A stretch of DNA of 58,825 nt from Linderina pennispora. Taxonomy: Eukaryota > Kickxellomycota > Kickxellomycetes > Kickxellales > Kickxellaceae. Where the stretch lies: assembly GCF_002104995.1 (NCBI RefSeq), contig NW_024468297.1:1-58825 (forward strand), given 5' to 3'. The notes under the pieces were generated by a model. That model was not told the origin of the DNA. It saw only the letters and a program-made list of their open reading frames with translations, and made no database searches. Below are positions 21,301 to 29,807 of this stretch, piece by piece (within the stretch, counting starts at the first letter, position 1; the number at the start of each line of letters is the position of its first letter). A program made the translations under genes and the position numbers.

Positions 21301-22373
21301 ATTGCTGGAGCGCCATTTACCATTTTTTCCTCACTATACTCCGTTCATCCGCTCTGCTTTACCTAGTAGTCATGAGCCTTGACTCAAGCTCTGTGTCGCC
21401 AGGAAGAATTGAGGCTATGCTGACTATGTCGGTTTGGATATATACCCTAGTCAATCCAATAATCCGGTACGACCATTACTTATCGAGTTCCTTGAAGAGT
21501 CTATCCGGATACTTCGCCTATATAGAACTTCCTCGTGAGGCACACAGAGTTGTTAAGGGCTCCCGTCCCCCACAAGGTTGGCCATCGATCGGCACTGTTG
21601 AGTTCAGAAACTACAGCATGAAGTACCTTGACAAATTGGATACAGTTCTTAACGATATATCCTTTTCGATCAAGCCTTGTGAGAAAGTCGGCATTATTGG
21701 GCGTACTGGGGCTGGCAAGTCATCGCTGACGTATGCGCTGCTTCGCATAGTGGAGCCATCCAGCGGCTCTATCTTTATCGACGGCATAGATATCTCGACG
21801 ATTGGTCTCCAGGATCTTCGTTCCAAGATTAGCATCATTCCACAAGATCCAGCCTTGTTCGTTGGTACGATACGCGAGAACCTGGACCCGCTGGAGGAGT
21901 TCACCGACGACGAAGTCTGGGAAGCAATTCGCAAGGGCCAAATTGAGGATGCCATCCTTAGGCCAACCTATGCTCACGTCAAAGGTGACCGGCGCAGTGG
22001 TCCGTGGGTATCAGGTGTTGGCTTGGACAAATGGATAGAAAATGGAGGCAAGAACTTTAGTGTCGGTCAGCGTCAGCTTGTCAGTCTGTGTCGTGCACTG
22101 CTGTGGAAACGCAAGATCCTGGTTCTCGATGAGGCGACTGCGAATGTCGACGCAAAAACGGATCATATCATGCAGCAGGTTATCCGCGATGAATTCAAGG
22201 ATTGCACTGTTCTGACTGTTGCGCACCGGCTCAGAACTGTTATGGATAGTGATCGAATCCTGGTCATGGATCAGGGCAGAGTCGCCGAATTTGACACTCC
22301 CACGAGTCTATTGAAACGCGACTCACTTTTCAAGCTTTTTGTCGAAAGTATGGAGCTCAACAACAAATGCTGA
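18312..22373 (+). CDS. ABC transporter, subfamily C (MRP/Ycf1-like), 5' end incomplete
   Basis: Full-length-type ATP-driven exporter with two membrane domains and two nucleotide-binding domains. The open frame starts after an acceptor-like AG at 18310-18311, without an ATG, so at least one 5' exon is missing. Membrane spans precede and follow the TMD1 block. NBD1 has Walker A GRVGSGKS (about 19928-19951), signature LSGGQ (about 20199-20213) and Walker B YLFDD, with Asp in place of the catalytic Glu, as is typical of ABCC NBD1. TMD2 runs from about 20600 to 21550. NBD2 has GRTGAGKS (about 21699-21722), signature FSVGQ (consensus LSVGQ), and LVLDEATANVD with the catalytic Glu present. Substrates such as glutathione conjugates or metals are only family-level guesses. 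The frame is intact over 4 kb. The size (over 1337 residues) suits an ABCC member with a short or absent TMD0. Confidence 0.92.
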   Translation, partial: AECRNVGILADIALLVLGATSALTKATQRYGHQRSMVTVFLGSVSLMSQLLSTTPTVGSTVSLMSSLMLFSWVFGVAGVSANSQAIAHGVRAMRLTIAETPDWSTTSSIAVLSHLALAWACLAPATKRAVTNFLANTLFLNTLLFMYTCTKRDLVHSDVDDPVFREQTLREYENLRIMNKTRVSVVRKLISCVWKEMLLVSAAELAILLGLGFQHIVLANIGNEIEHGSSSNKGRLLVLYAVWVVLGFLEIVHSYLSIAKRAMVKRTHAVLQLKVAEAYVNRRHNEVLDKEYEDFGSWSTHTVSSSAHTLVDLAAHIVAITFNLWIISRSIGWRALIPVLFTVGSMVSEQLVANRIAELLELSKAERQPHFPTDATSLISNMRTVKFYGWEHVFDNLSAKVDLPHFTPPLLWSTLSYILDIMNTATVELSTALALLSYLRSDITVSYAEIMLVVNTTGQLTKCLRFTSSTLSTFRDTVKALGHLASLVADDKREFLAHSRTCNTLAVDICQCEFQWDKGSFALAPISLTIKPGELVVVVGRVGSGKSSLLSALCGDMPMISGQGHIYGRVGYVSQKPWIMNATFRENVLFGQEFDEKFYWHVVEACALADDIKQFRARDQTEIGSRGINLSGGQKVRLALARAIYSRADIYLFDDILAAVDSCVERQIVERVLTGNGIISGKARVLVTHAEYLLPLANVVIMLENGCASIRSQVPATLTTAVSETPPMEPDSAEDDGTNGDSGIFTISPELDVPQFQLSYLWRYLSMSGAAVTAIPLVILVVTSIATHRANSYRLDILSESDQTTMVASLRWYLAIHAALSIGVHCGYLILKWVSAATWSQKVRQITREAVRDTLLSTPLPVFERLPLGVLSRLFDSGRSQMSILLPELLSSKLSTLLDALFSIAIIGQRMPFLYVFLLPMAVLGWIARKTSDLAREKLEKLGSSLNTIGSHSIILEIIQGRQTMRIYGAHHQYLRTGAIDLANANALNNVMNSVMYCWSAIYHFFLTILRSSALLYLVVMSLDSSSVSPGRIEAMLTMSVWIYTLVNPIIRYDHYLSSSLKSLSGYFAYIELPREAHRVVKGSRPPQGWPSIGTVEFRNYSMKYLDKLDTVLNDISFSIKPCEKVGIIGRTGAGKSSLTYALLRIVEPSSGSIFIDGIDISTIGLQDLRSKISIIPQDPALFVGTIRENLDPLEEFTDDEVWEAIRKGQIEDAILRPTYAHVKGDRRSGPWVSGVGLDKWIENGGKNFSVGQRQLVSLCRALLWKRKILVLDEATANVDAKTDHIMQQVIRDEFKDCTVLTVAHRLRTVMDSDRILVMDQGRVAEFDTPTSLLKRDSLFKLFVESMELNNKC

Positions 22374-23017
22374 GAATATTCATTACATTAGGATATACAT
22401 GCTAAATGCAACAACACATTCAAAATAAACAAATGCAGATACAGCAGCTTTTGCTCAATGAGCGAGGTAGACTAGCATTACTAAACACAGTTATTAGTGT
22501 CAATTTTTATTGATAATAACTGGACGTCTGTCACATGTAGTGTATATAGCTATGGTCACTATTCCTTGCACCAGCTAGACTTTGCTTAGAAGAGTATAGA
22601 TGCGCAGTGGCTCAACTCTAGCTTAGCAAAGAAATATGATGATACATGATGGATCGGCCATTAAGACTAGAAAACCAGCCAGTATAGCACTGTTATCATT
22701 ATCTAGAGCAACTGAGCTTAGAAGCAAACTGTGAACTGTTCTCCTACATTTCCTCAGTCATTCCAAACTGTTACCCTAATGGAGGTTGTTAACCTTCAGA
22801 GAGTCCAGTGGTTATGAGCATTATGGAATGAATAAACTAGAAATTTGCTGAGGAGAAAAAAGGGAGGATGGGGCCATTCTGGCCCACAATGTTTATATAG
22901 GTAGGGATTTGGATCTGCACATGGTGACGAAGGGCATGGGGTTGCCCGAATGTCAACAGAGGTCATTCACAGTTACTAAACTAGGTAAGAAAGATAATTT
23001 AAAGTACTACTTTTATA
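22374..23017. other. AT-rich spacer with transposon-end-like motif
   Basis: About 640 nt, AT-rich, non-coding. A GAGGTCATTC at 22962-22971 resembles the outer ends of fold-back element 1 (GGGGTCATTC), suggesting another remnant of that family next to the right tRNA repeat. No ORF of note. Confidence 0.5.
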
Positions 23018-23425
23018 TACCAGGTCTATTTTTATAAGTAACTTAGTATAGGAAGTAAATCACTAGGTAAAATAAGTAATCTTAAAAGGAACTAATATAG
23101 AAATAGGAAAACCTACAATATTTATATAATAGTATGATTAATATGCACTACAGGTGCGTTCTAGTATTTATTTAATTATAGGTAGTAAGTTTGGCTAATG
23201 GATATAGGCAGCTGGGGAGCTATAGGCAAAGGTATTATTGAAAAGTGGATATTGGGCAGACCATCTGGCTTACATACTCATTTCAGGTGATCACTCCAGA
23301 GCGTGAGGATTTCTTGGTGTAGTTGGTTATCACGTCTGCCTAACACGCAGACGGTCGCCGGTTCGAACCCGGCAGAAATCATTTTTTGCTAGTCTGGTTT
23401 TGGTTTTGATAACCTATGTACCTTT
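23018..23425 (+). repeat. tRNA-Val-bearing repeat, right copy
   Basis: Inverted match to 14036-14442, covering the 5' flank, the tRNA and about 40 nt of 3' flank. The main gap is about 11 nt in the 3' flank. The two copies bracket 9.3 kb containing ORC4, the light chain and the ABC transporter. Confidence 0.85.
23308..23381 (+). tRNA. tRNA-Val (AAC)
   Basis: 74-nt intronless tRNA identical to 14080-14153 (minus), with the same cloverleaf, anticodon AAC and intact A and B boxes. Confidence 0.95.
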
Positions 23426-23685
23426 TTGACAACCCTTCCGCGTGCTGGCCAGCAGGCCAAAAGCTTGCAGCATTGTGCATAGTAGACAATTCATATATGC
23501 TGAGAGGGGCATTTGCTTTGCAAAGCGAGTAGCTCTCGTCCTTTTTCCTGCATTCAGTATACCTAACTACAGGGCGACTGAAATACTGCCAGTCGGAGTG
23601 ACATCCATTGCATCCCTCTTGCCACCACTACTGCTCCTCTTTCCTTTAGTTTCTTTTCTTTTCCTAATTGCCAGCAAAAAAACTC

Positions 23686-25357
23686 ATGGTATCCATTATT
23701 TCTTTTCCTCCAAAGGTCTTGGAAAAATATTCGCGTATCTTGTCGATGGACAAAAGGAGGCTGGAAACCTGCTACCGCAGAACGTACAGAATGTGCGCAA
23801 CTACGTGTGGGTCAGCCGCATGTTTAAAGAACAAGTCACCAAATGCTGTTCCGCACAATGTTTGTGAGTACGCAAATGTGCGACAACGAGGTCGGCTACA
23901 TGAGGTCTGCCACTGGAGTAAAGTCTAATGTCCGGTACATCATCCGACAGGATTGCAGATCAATCCCAACTGAAATGATTCTCGAGGTCGGCCATGGCGT
24001 GGGTATCAGCGGGATCATAAACAAGCTGGAAGTGCTCGGACTGTTCCGCCACACTTGGCCTTTTGTTCGGTCTTTGCGTATATCAGGGCAGAGCGACAAT
24101 GTCAAGAGATGGGTAGAGTTCGATTATGATGAGCTGGCCTGTCTTGACAAAAGGCTTGCCAAGGCATTCCCGAATATCACCCGTGTAGCTCATTCTATTC
24201 ATGACCCGTCGACTAGTGAGCGTCCGTTTATGTCTAATTTCATTAACCAGAAGGCTGGCCAGTTAAGTGAGCTCCAGATTGTTTTCCCTTACAATGGAGG
24301 CATCGACATAGGTAAGTTGAGTATTAATTGGACACCCTTTTCGTTTTTGGAGTCTGGGCTGCTGCCACCACAGCTTGTCTCGCAGTTCAATCTGTCGATA
24401 GTTGAGTTACTAGAGGTGCGTTTGGACAATATTGCAGCACGGCGTACTCTATTTAGTGGAGGTAGCGGCAAGGGGCTCGAACTATCGCGACTCAAAACGC
24501 TGGGTCTGCACATCAACTCAACCTTAGCAAAGCTAGGTGTCCCTGTGGACCAGCGTGCAACCGGTCTGAAGTTCTCAGAGCTAATGAACCTAAGGTTGCT
24601 CGGAAAGGGCCGGGTTATGCGAAACTGTACATCACTCGTTTCTCTGGAGAGCATCAAGCAACTGTCACTGGGTGAGGAGGTGGATGCTTCCAGCAATGGC
24701 ATCACCATGTTCACAGGGTTAGATACCTTGCGGCTGTGTGTCAACATGACCGATGTGCTACACGAGAAGGCATGCTACAAACGTTGGGTCCAGAATTTGC
24801 TATCATCCAAGATTTATGCTAAGTGTCTGGTGATCGACGGCGAGGATCTAAACGGGTCCAAGGCTACCGAGCTGAACCATATGGTTTATACGTTGCAGCA
24901 CTGCATTACGACGCGCGTAACACCACTGGTAGTGCCATCCATTGTGCAGCTCTGTGGCCTGCAAGAGTTGGATGTGCGCGCTATCTTGCAGTCTGGTAAC
25001 CTCGTCAAATTGCTAAAGAAGCTGCCCAACCTCTGTCGCTTGCATGCGCGCGTGTATTCAAACATCACTTCTGGGATTCTGGGACCAGAGTATTCACACG
25101 AACGCAAAGGTCCAGCCTACAGCTATATTAGCAAGACGGTCGAGTTTGTGGAGACTACATTTTGCGAGGGCACAGCTGAGGACAAGGGGCAGGCATATCA
25201 TGCTGCGTGGTTGATTGCCAGGTTGCCGGGTCTTAAACGCTGGTGGTACGTACCACACAAGAGAAAGCTCACCAGGAAGATACTGAAGGATATTGTCGCT
25301 GAGCGTCGTTTCTTTTATGACGTGAAACACATCAAACCGCTGCTCAAGAAGATGTAA
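23686..25357 (+). CDS. F-box/leucine-rich-repeat-like protein, two frameshifts
   Basis: Probable substrate receptor of an SCF-type ubiquitin ligase, or a lineage-specific relative. ATG at 23686 (MVSIISFPPKVLEK) starts an F-box-like segment. It continues in the next frame (IFAYLVDGQK) if one A is added to the A run at 23723-23727, then VRNYVWVSRMFKEQV. It re-enters the long 504-residue frame at 23843 if one A is added at 23841-23843. The remainder has irregular leucine-rich units (LSRLKTLGLHINS, FSELMNLRLLG, FTGLDTLRLCV, LCGLQELDV). No specific orthologue is recognised. F-box/LRR families expand in many fungi. Two A-run indels could be sequencing error or early decay. Confidence 0.6.
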
Positions 25358-25800
25358 AGACCTGCTTGCTCTTCGTATGCCACCATTTAGTGTCCAAGTA
25401 ATTTTCAAGTATGTTTTATTTTCTCCAATCCATCATACTAGCAGTTTGCTTTTGTAAATAGTTCCAAACAACGTGGTAGTAGGTAGACACTAGTCCGTAG
25501 ACTTGTTTCATTAGTGGAATCGTCAAACGACAGAGCTATTACTGTTTGGAGTTTAGCACTGCCTCCACGTTATTTTCTGCAGTGCGGTACATCTGTTAGA
25601 CAATCTCTCCTAAAACCAACACTTGAGACACACAGCGCATAGTTACTACTTTCCCATTCCAAATTTGATCCCTGCTATCCATATGACAAGTCGCATATAT
25701 ACAAGTTTGCAGCTCCATTTTTAGTTCTGGTGAGAACAAATCGAGACCAACTTTTCCATACCATTCCACCAATCCTTCTTGCTCGCGGTTTTCTCATATA
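25358..25800. promoter_or_regulatory. Spacer and promoter of the secreted repeat protein
   Basis: About 440 nt. A TATATA element at 25696-25701 lies 100 nt before the ATG at 25801, a plausible core promoter. No other gene was recognised. Confidence 0.5.
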
Positions 25801-27012
25801 ATGCTATTGACTGTGCACACCAGTCTCTTTATCGTATACGCTAGTATCTCTTTTCTTGATGCAGTACCATTCCCGCAGTATATGCCGCAAGGAATGGGTA
25901 ACCATGCTCCTTGCGGCATGGGTGGTTACCCACAAATGAAAAGAGGGTTTCCAATGAATAGCGGACAGATGAGTGGCCCAGCGGGTATTCAGCACAACGG
26001 GCAGATGTACTCGCCAGGTGGCGAGGAGAGTAACCACCACCACATTCACCACAACATGATGCGTGGGCAGCGGTGGCATGCACGCCCCAATGCCGAGGAT
26101 TGGCCCATGGCGGGTAACCCATATGACTACACTCGCTACGGACGACACGGTAGTAATCTAATACCAAATAGAGGCGGCAGCACGGTGGGCGGACCGATGG
26201 TAGGACTGATGTGTCACAACCGTATCCATATGGGTGCAGGGATGGGTGGTGGGATTGTAGGCAAGGGACTCGACAATGGCTTCAGCAGCAGTGGAAATAA
26301 CAGTGGTAACAATAGTGACGACGACAGCGACAATTATGCTGGCTCTGCCACCAAGGATAACAGCAGCAAAGAGAGGCAGTCAGGATTGCTTGAAAAGTTA
26401 TCGGCAATGACGGATACAAACACTAGTCTGGATTTGGCGTCGTTCAGTGGCAGAATGCTCACCATTGATGCTCTGGCAGGAACATTATCAACGATGAGCA
26501 ACTCCACTGCAGCTCCAGCTTCAACGCGCAGCTCTGTGGGAAAGTCTGTTGCAGTAGACACAGCGTCATCTAAAGTATTGACTACCAAACTCGCATTAAA
26601 GCCAGCAGCAACATCATCGTCGCCGCGCGGAAAAGTATTGTCAGCCAAGCCATGCTCCCCTTCAGCCAAATTACTGCCGGCCAAACCTGGTCAGACGGTA
26701 CACCTCCCATGTCATGGACCAACACCGACAGGCAAGGTCATGTCAGCAAAGCTCATTAGTACAGATGTTTCTGCCGGCAGCTCTTCTGCTGGCAAGGTGC
26801 TTTCGACAAAGACATCCTCGAAGCGAGTGTCAATGGATATTGCTTCCAATGAGCTTCCAACCACAACCACGCACTTCCTTGCCACGCCAAGACGGCTGTG
26901 GTCGGCTAGGGGTCTCTCCGCAAAAAAGACAGATAGAGGTCTGGGCACTGAACAGTCAGCAGACGCTCCGGCCCATTCGCCAGCTGCACGCAAGATCCGA
27001 GGCATGTACTGA
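25801..27012 (+). CDS. Secreted Gly/Met/His-rich protein with degenerate KVLSAK-type repeats
   Basis: Unknown function. 403 residues, intact. A hydrophobic N-terminus (TSLFIVYASISFLDA) ending before VPFPQ predicts a signal peptide. The first third is rich in Gly, Met, His and Asn (including HHHIHHNMM), which could bind metal or self-associate. The middle has an Asn/Ser/Asp run. The C-terminal half carries about five short basic repeats: KVLTTK near 26572, GKVLSAK 26629, AKLLPAK 26656, GKVMSAK 26731 and GKVLSTK 26791. They are separated by Ser/Thr/Ala spacers suited to O-glycosylation. A TATA-like box lies 100 nt upstream. It converges on Rad9 with 73 nt between stops. A cell-wall or extracellular role is inferred. 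Confidence 0.65.
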   Translation: MLLTVHTSLFIVYASISFLDAVPFPQYMPQGMGNHAPCGMGGYPQMKRGFPMNSGQMSGPAGIQHNGQMYSPGGEESNHHHIHHNMMRGQRWHARPNAEDWPMAGNPYDYTRYGRHGSNLIPNRGGSTVGGPMVGLMCHNRIHMGAGMGGGIVGKGLDNGFSSSGNNSGNNSDDDSDNYAGSATKDNSSKERQSGLLEKLSAMTDTNTSLDLASFSGRMLTIDALAGTLSTMSNSTAAPASTRSSVGKSVAVDTASSKVLTTKLALKPAATSSSPRGKVLSAKPCSPSAKLLPAKPGQTVHLPCHGPTPTGKVMSAKLISTDVSAGSSSAGKVLSTKTSSKRVSMDIASNELPTTTTHFLATPRRLWSARGLSAKKTDRGLGTEQSADAPAHSPAARKIRGMY

Positions 27013-27085
27013 ATACACAAAAACCACACATGCAGATTGTTTACACGTTACATGTTTGTTCGCAATAGAAAGTCACGATTCCAGC

Positions 27086-28762
27086 TCAAAACAGACTCTT
27101 CATGCGTTTCGATGGCGGCGGCGGAGTGGCATCGAGATCCTCATCTTCGCCGGACATGTCTGTGTCTGAGTCAAGCTCAATGGGACCATCCTTGTTCGCC
27201 GACGTTGGTTTATACGACAGCCTTGTCTGCACCTTCCCAGGAGGTGCCAGACGCGAGGCCTCATCTTCTTCGTCTTCGTTCTCCTGGTCAGTAACCCCGG
27301 GCGGCGCTGCTGGTCTGGGCATCTGCAAAAGCCTGTATGAACGGGTGTTGTTGGCCGGGCTGTTCATCACCGGAGTAAGCTGCACTGATACATCGCTGAG
27401 CGGCTGGCTGGCTGGCCCGACTGGCAAATTCTGTTCGATCTGCGATCTGCCGGTGACAGCAGTAGCTGCGCGGCGCATGGTGCTTGCTGACGGAGTGGGT
27501 GTGTTGAGTAAAGAGTCTGAGCGATCGAGCGCCGGGTTGTTGTTTGCCCAGAGTCCAGCATTGCTGCTGTGTGCTGACGATACAAATGGCGACGGCGATG
27601 GCACAATGCTGACATCGACATCATAAATGGTCTCCTCGTGTCTCCGTAAACCGGTTGTACGGACGCTGCTGCGCGATGGAGATGGCTGACTGATATCGTC
27701 CACTTCATGTGCTGGCTGCTTTCCTGCTCGATTGAGTTGAGGTGTGCGGTTATATCTCACAGAACTCGCGCTGCTTGGCGTAGACACTGCGTCAATGTAG
27801 TTTGAGATGGTGGCAATGGCGAATTCGGCAGTCAAGTCGTCTGGTGCCATGCTGTACATGCCAGTATCATCGCTTCGCCGTGTCGAGTTGACACTGAGAA
27901 GGAGCGGGTCGCCAGCTTTATCAAAATACGCAGATACAGGCATTGCCATCGCTTCTGCATACTGTAGCACTGCCTTGAATTCACGCAGCCCAAATGTCAG
28001 CTCGGTCGGATGGTGTCCAGCCACGCTGTACATGTCAAACTCTGCTGGCTCCACTGTCAGCTCCGTCTGTAGAGCCCTTGTGGTCTCTGCTACAGCTGCG
28101 TCGATCTGCGACCTACCGATACCAGCGAACTGCCCTTCGGCCCAGCTCCGTACCTTGACTTCGCTTGTGGACATCCAAATTGACACTTCTTCAAGCCCAC
28201 GCGCAAAATGTGCGATCCAGTCAGCGGCTACCTTGGCACCCACGCGCCACCGGTTCTTGCACTCGTCCTTGCGGTACACAGAGTGCAACGTATCGCACAC
28301 TTCATAGAACAGCCGGTGTGTTTTGCAAATTCCTTGTTTATACGTCATTTGCACCACCAGCCGACACTCTCCATTGATGTTCGACATCATATTAGAGCTG
28401 TCGCGGTCAAGACGTCCAGCATGCATAGGCTCGGCAGCCTGCTCGATCCGCAGCACGCATTTCTCGACTGCATGGGCGGGCTGTGGGCCGCGCGACTTGA
28501 ATATGCCGACAAGCGGCTTCGACAGAACCTTGCATCGGAATGCCTGTGACGGCGAGCCATCAGGGGGCAACAGAACGTTATATGCGTCAAAAAACTGCTG
28601 GGTGAATTTGAACGACGCATAGGCAGACCGCGATGCATTTATGCCAATGAGCTCCAACTCATCGCTTCGCGCCGCAAACGAAATGTCGGTACCTATACGT
28701 GCTAGGCACTGTAGCGCCTTGTAAAATGCTTTGAGCGACGACGCTGGAATTTCGGCCTCCAT
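27086..28762 (-). CDS. RAD9: Rad9 subunit of the 9-1-1 DNA-damage clamp
   Basis: PCNA-like checkpoint clamp subunit that with Rad1 and Hus1 encircles damaged DNA and recruits TopBP1/Rad4-type proteins. 558 residues, intact, single exon. The N-terminal clamp fold spans about 1-300 (ALQCLARIGTDISFAARSDE, INASRSAYASFKF, and the later LTFGLREFKAVLQYAEAM). The disordered tail (about 330-558) has many Ser/Thr-Pro sites and ends EDLDATPPPPSKRMKSLF, as expected for phosphorylation and partner docking. It starts 142 nt downstream of the Rrp7 stop, in the same direction. Confidence 0.93.
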   Translation of the reverse strand: MEAEIPASSLKAFYKALQCLARIGTDISFAARSDELELIGINASRSAYASFKFTQQFFDAYNVLLPPDGSPSQAFRCKVLSKPLVGIFKSRGPQPAHAVEKCVLRIEQAAEPMHAGRLDRDSSNMMSNINGECRLVVQMTYKQGICKTHRLFYEVCDTLHSVYRKDECKNRWRVGAKVAADWIAHFARGLEEVSIWMSTSEVKVRSWAEGQFAGIGRSQIDAAVAETTRALQTELTVEPAEFDMYSVAGHHPTELTFGLREFKAVLQYAEAMAMPVSAYFDKAGDPLLLSVNSTRRSDDTGMYSMAPDDLTAEFAIATISNYIDAVSTPSSASSVRYNRTPQLNRAGKQPAHEVDDISQPSPSRSSVRTTGLRRHEETIYDVDVSIVPSPSPFVSSAHSSNAGLWANNNPALDRSDSLLNTPTPSASTMRRAATAVTGRSQIEQNLPVGPASQPLSDVSVQLTPVMNSPANNTRSYRLLQMPRPAAPPGVTDQENEDEEDEASRLAPPGKVQTRLSYKPTSANKDGPIELDSDTDMSGEDEDLDATPPPPSKRMKSLF

Positions 28763-28904
28763 TTGAGTAGAAAAATAAGAAAAGCAGGTGTAGAGCGGAA
28801 AAGAGGAACTGAGCTGGACTTGTTGGTCTTCATGGGGTTGGGCCTGATCGGCACAGCGAATTTATGCGGAAAAGCTCTAGCAAAAGATGGCTGCGCAAAA
28901 AAGA

Positions 28905-29807
28905 CTAGTATGGCCTGAAGTGACGGTTCTGGCGCATGCGGGCAATCTTCTCCTTGTCCTCGTCGAACTTTTTGCGCAGCTCCGCCAGCTGGTCGCGCTT
29001 CCGCTCGCGCATCTGGAATCGGTACATGTTGCCGAACTGCACGTCCTTCTTCTTGGCTTCGGCCGACTTGATGCCGTTAGCCGTGGCCGCGGTAACTGTG
29101 ATCGTGCCGTCAGTATTCGTGCTCTTGCGGCCGCTGCGGATAACTGTAATGAATCCGTCGGCATCCGGCACGTTGCGCTGCTGCGCCAGCAGGCGCTCGC
29201 GCTCGTACTGTGCTTCTTCGAACTTGGCCATGTACCCGTCAACGTCCTGCTTCAGCATCTCGATAGGCGGCCGCGCCGCGCGGTACTCGTAGATATACCG
29301 CGACAGTCCGTGGTATGCCAGCGGATCGCTGGCTGGGTCACCCGAGGGCCACTCGCGCCGCGCGCTCTTCATGTTCAGCACATTCGCCAGCTCCTGCTCC
29401 TCCAGAACCACCACGTGTGCGCTGGCTCCCGACCCCAGCAGCTGCGTGCGCATAACTGGCTTTGTATCTTCATCTTTACTATCGTTGGCCAGCGATGCAG
29501 TCAGCCTTGCTTCCAGTGCCGACGTCTTGATCACATCACGCCCGATCACGTCGTGGAACAGCACCTGCACTACACGCGCTGTGCCCTTTAGAAGCCGCCG
29601 GATCGAGAGCTCCGTCGCGTCTGCTGGCAGGTTGAACATGAACAGCGTGCGGTTGGCCGGCAGGAGAACATCCTCCTTTTTGGGCTTGTGCGCTTTGAAG
29701 TATACAAAGTGAGGGGCATCGCTGTCAGCAAAGTGAACAGGCAGGGCCTTGTATCCGCCGATCTCCTCTAGCTGTCCGCTGCTCTTTTTCGATTTCGAGG
29801 TCTTCAT
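28905..29807 (-). CDS. RRP7: Ribosomal RNA-processing protein 7
   Basis: Nucleolar factor of the small-subunit processome (UTP-C/CURI group) needed for 18S rRNA maturation. ATG 29807 (MKTSKSKKSSGQLEEIGGYK) is chosen because sequence upstream of it, though open to 29936, is not conserved-looking. The protein is about 300 residues. An RRM-like fold follows ANRTLFMFNLPADATE. The C-terminal Rrp7 domain ends MYRFQMRERKRDQL, then RKKFDEDKEKIARMRQNRHF, diagnostic of the family. The frame is intact. Confidence 0.93.
   Translation of the reverse strand: MKTSKSKKSSGQLEEIGGYKALPVHFADSDAPHFVYFKAHKPKKEDVLLPANRTLFMFNLPADATELSIRRLLKGTARVVQVLFHDVIGRDVIKTSALEARLTASLANDSKDEDTKPVMRTQLLGSGASAHVVVLEEQELANVLNMKSARREWPSGDPASDPLAYHGLSRYIYEYRAARPPIEMLKQDVDGYMAKFEEAQYERERLLAQQRNVPDADGFITVIRSGRKSTNTDGTITVTAATANGIKSAEAKKKDVQFGNMYRFQMRERKRDQLAELRKKFDEDKEKIARMRQNRHFRPY

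Noticed and set aside
27102-27626. 174-codon plus-strand ORF rich in Ser/Gly
   Set aside because: Antisense to the disordered Rad9 tail; no independent motif.
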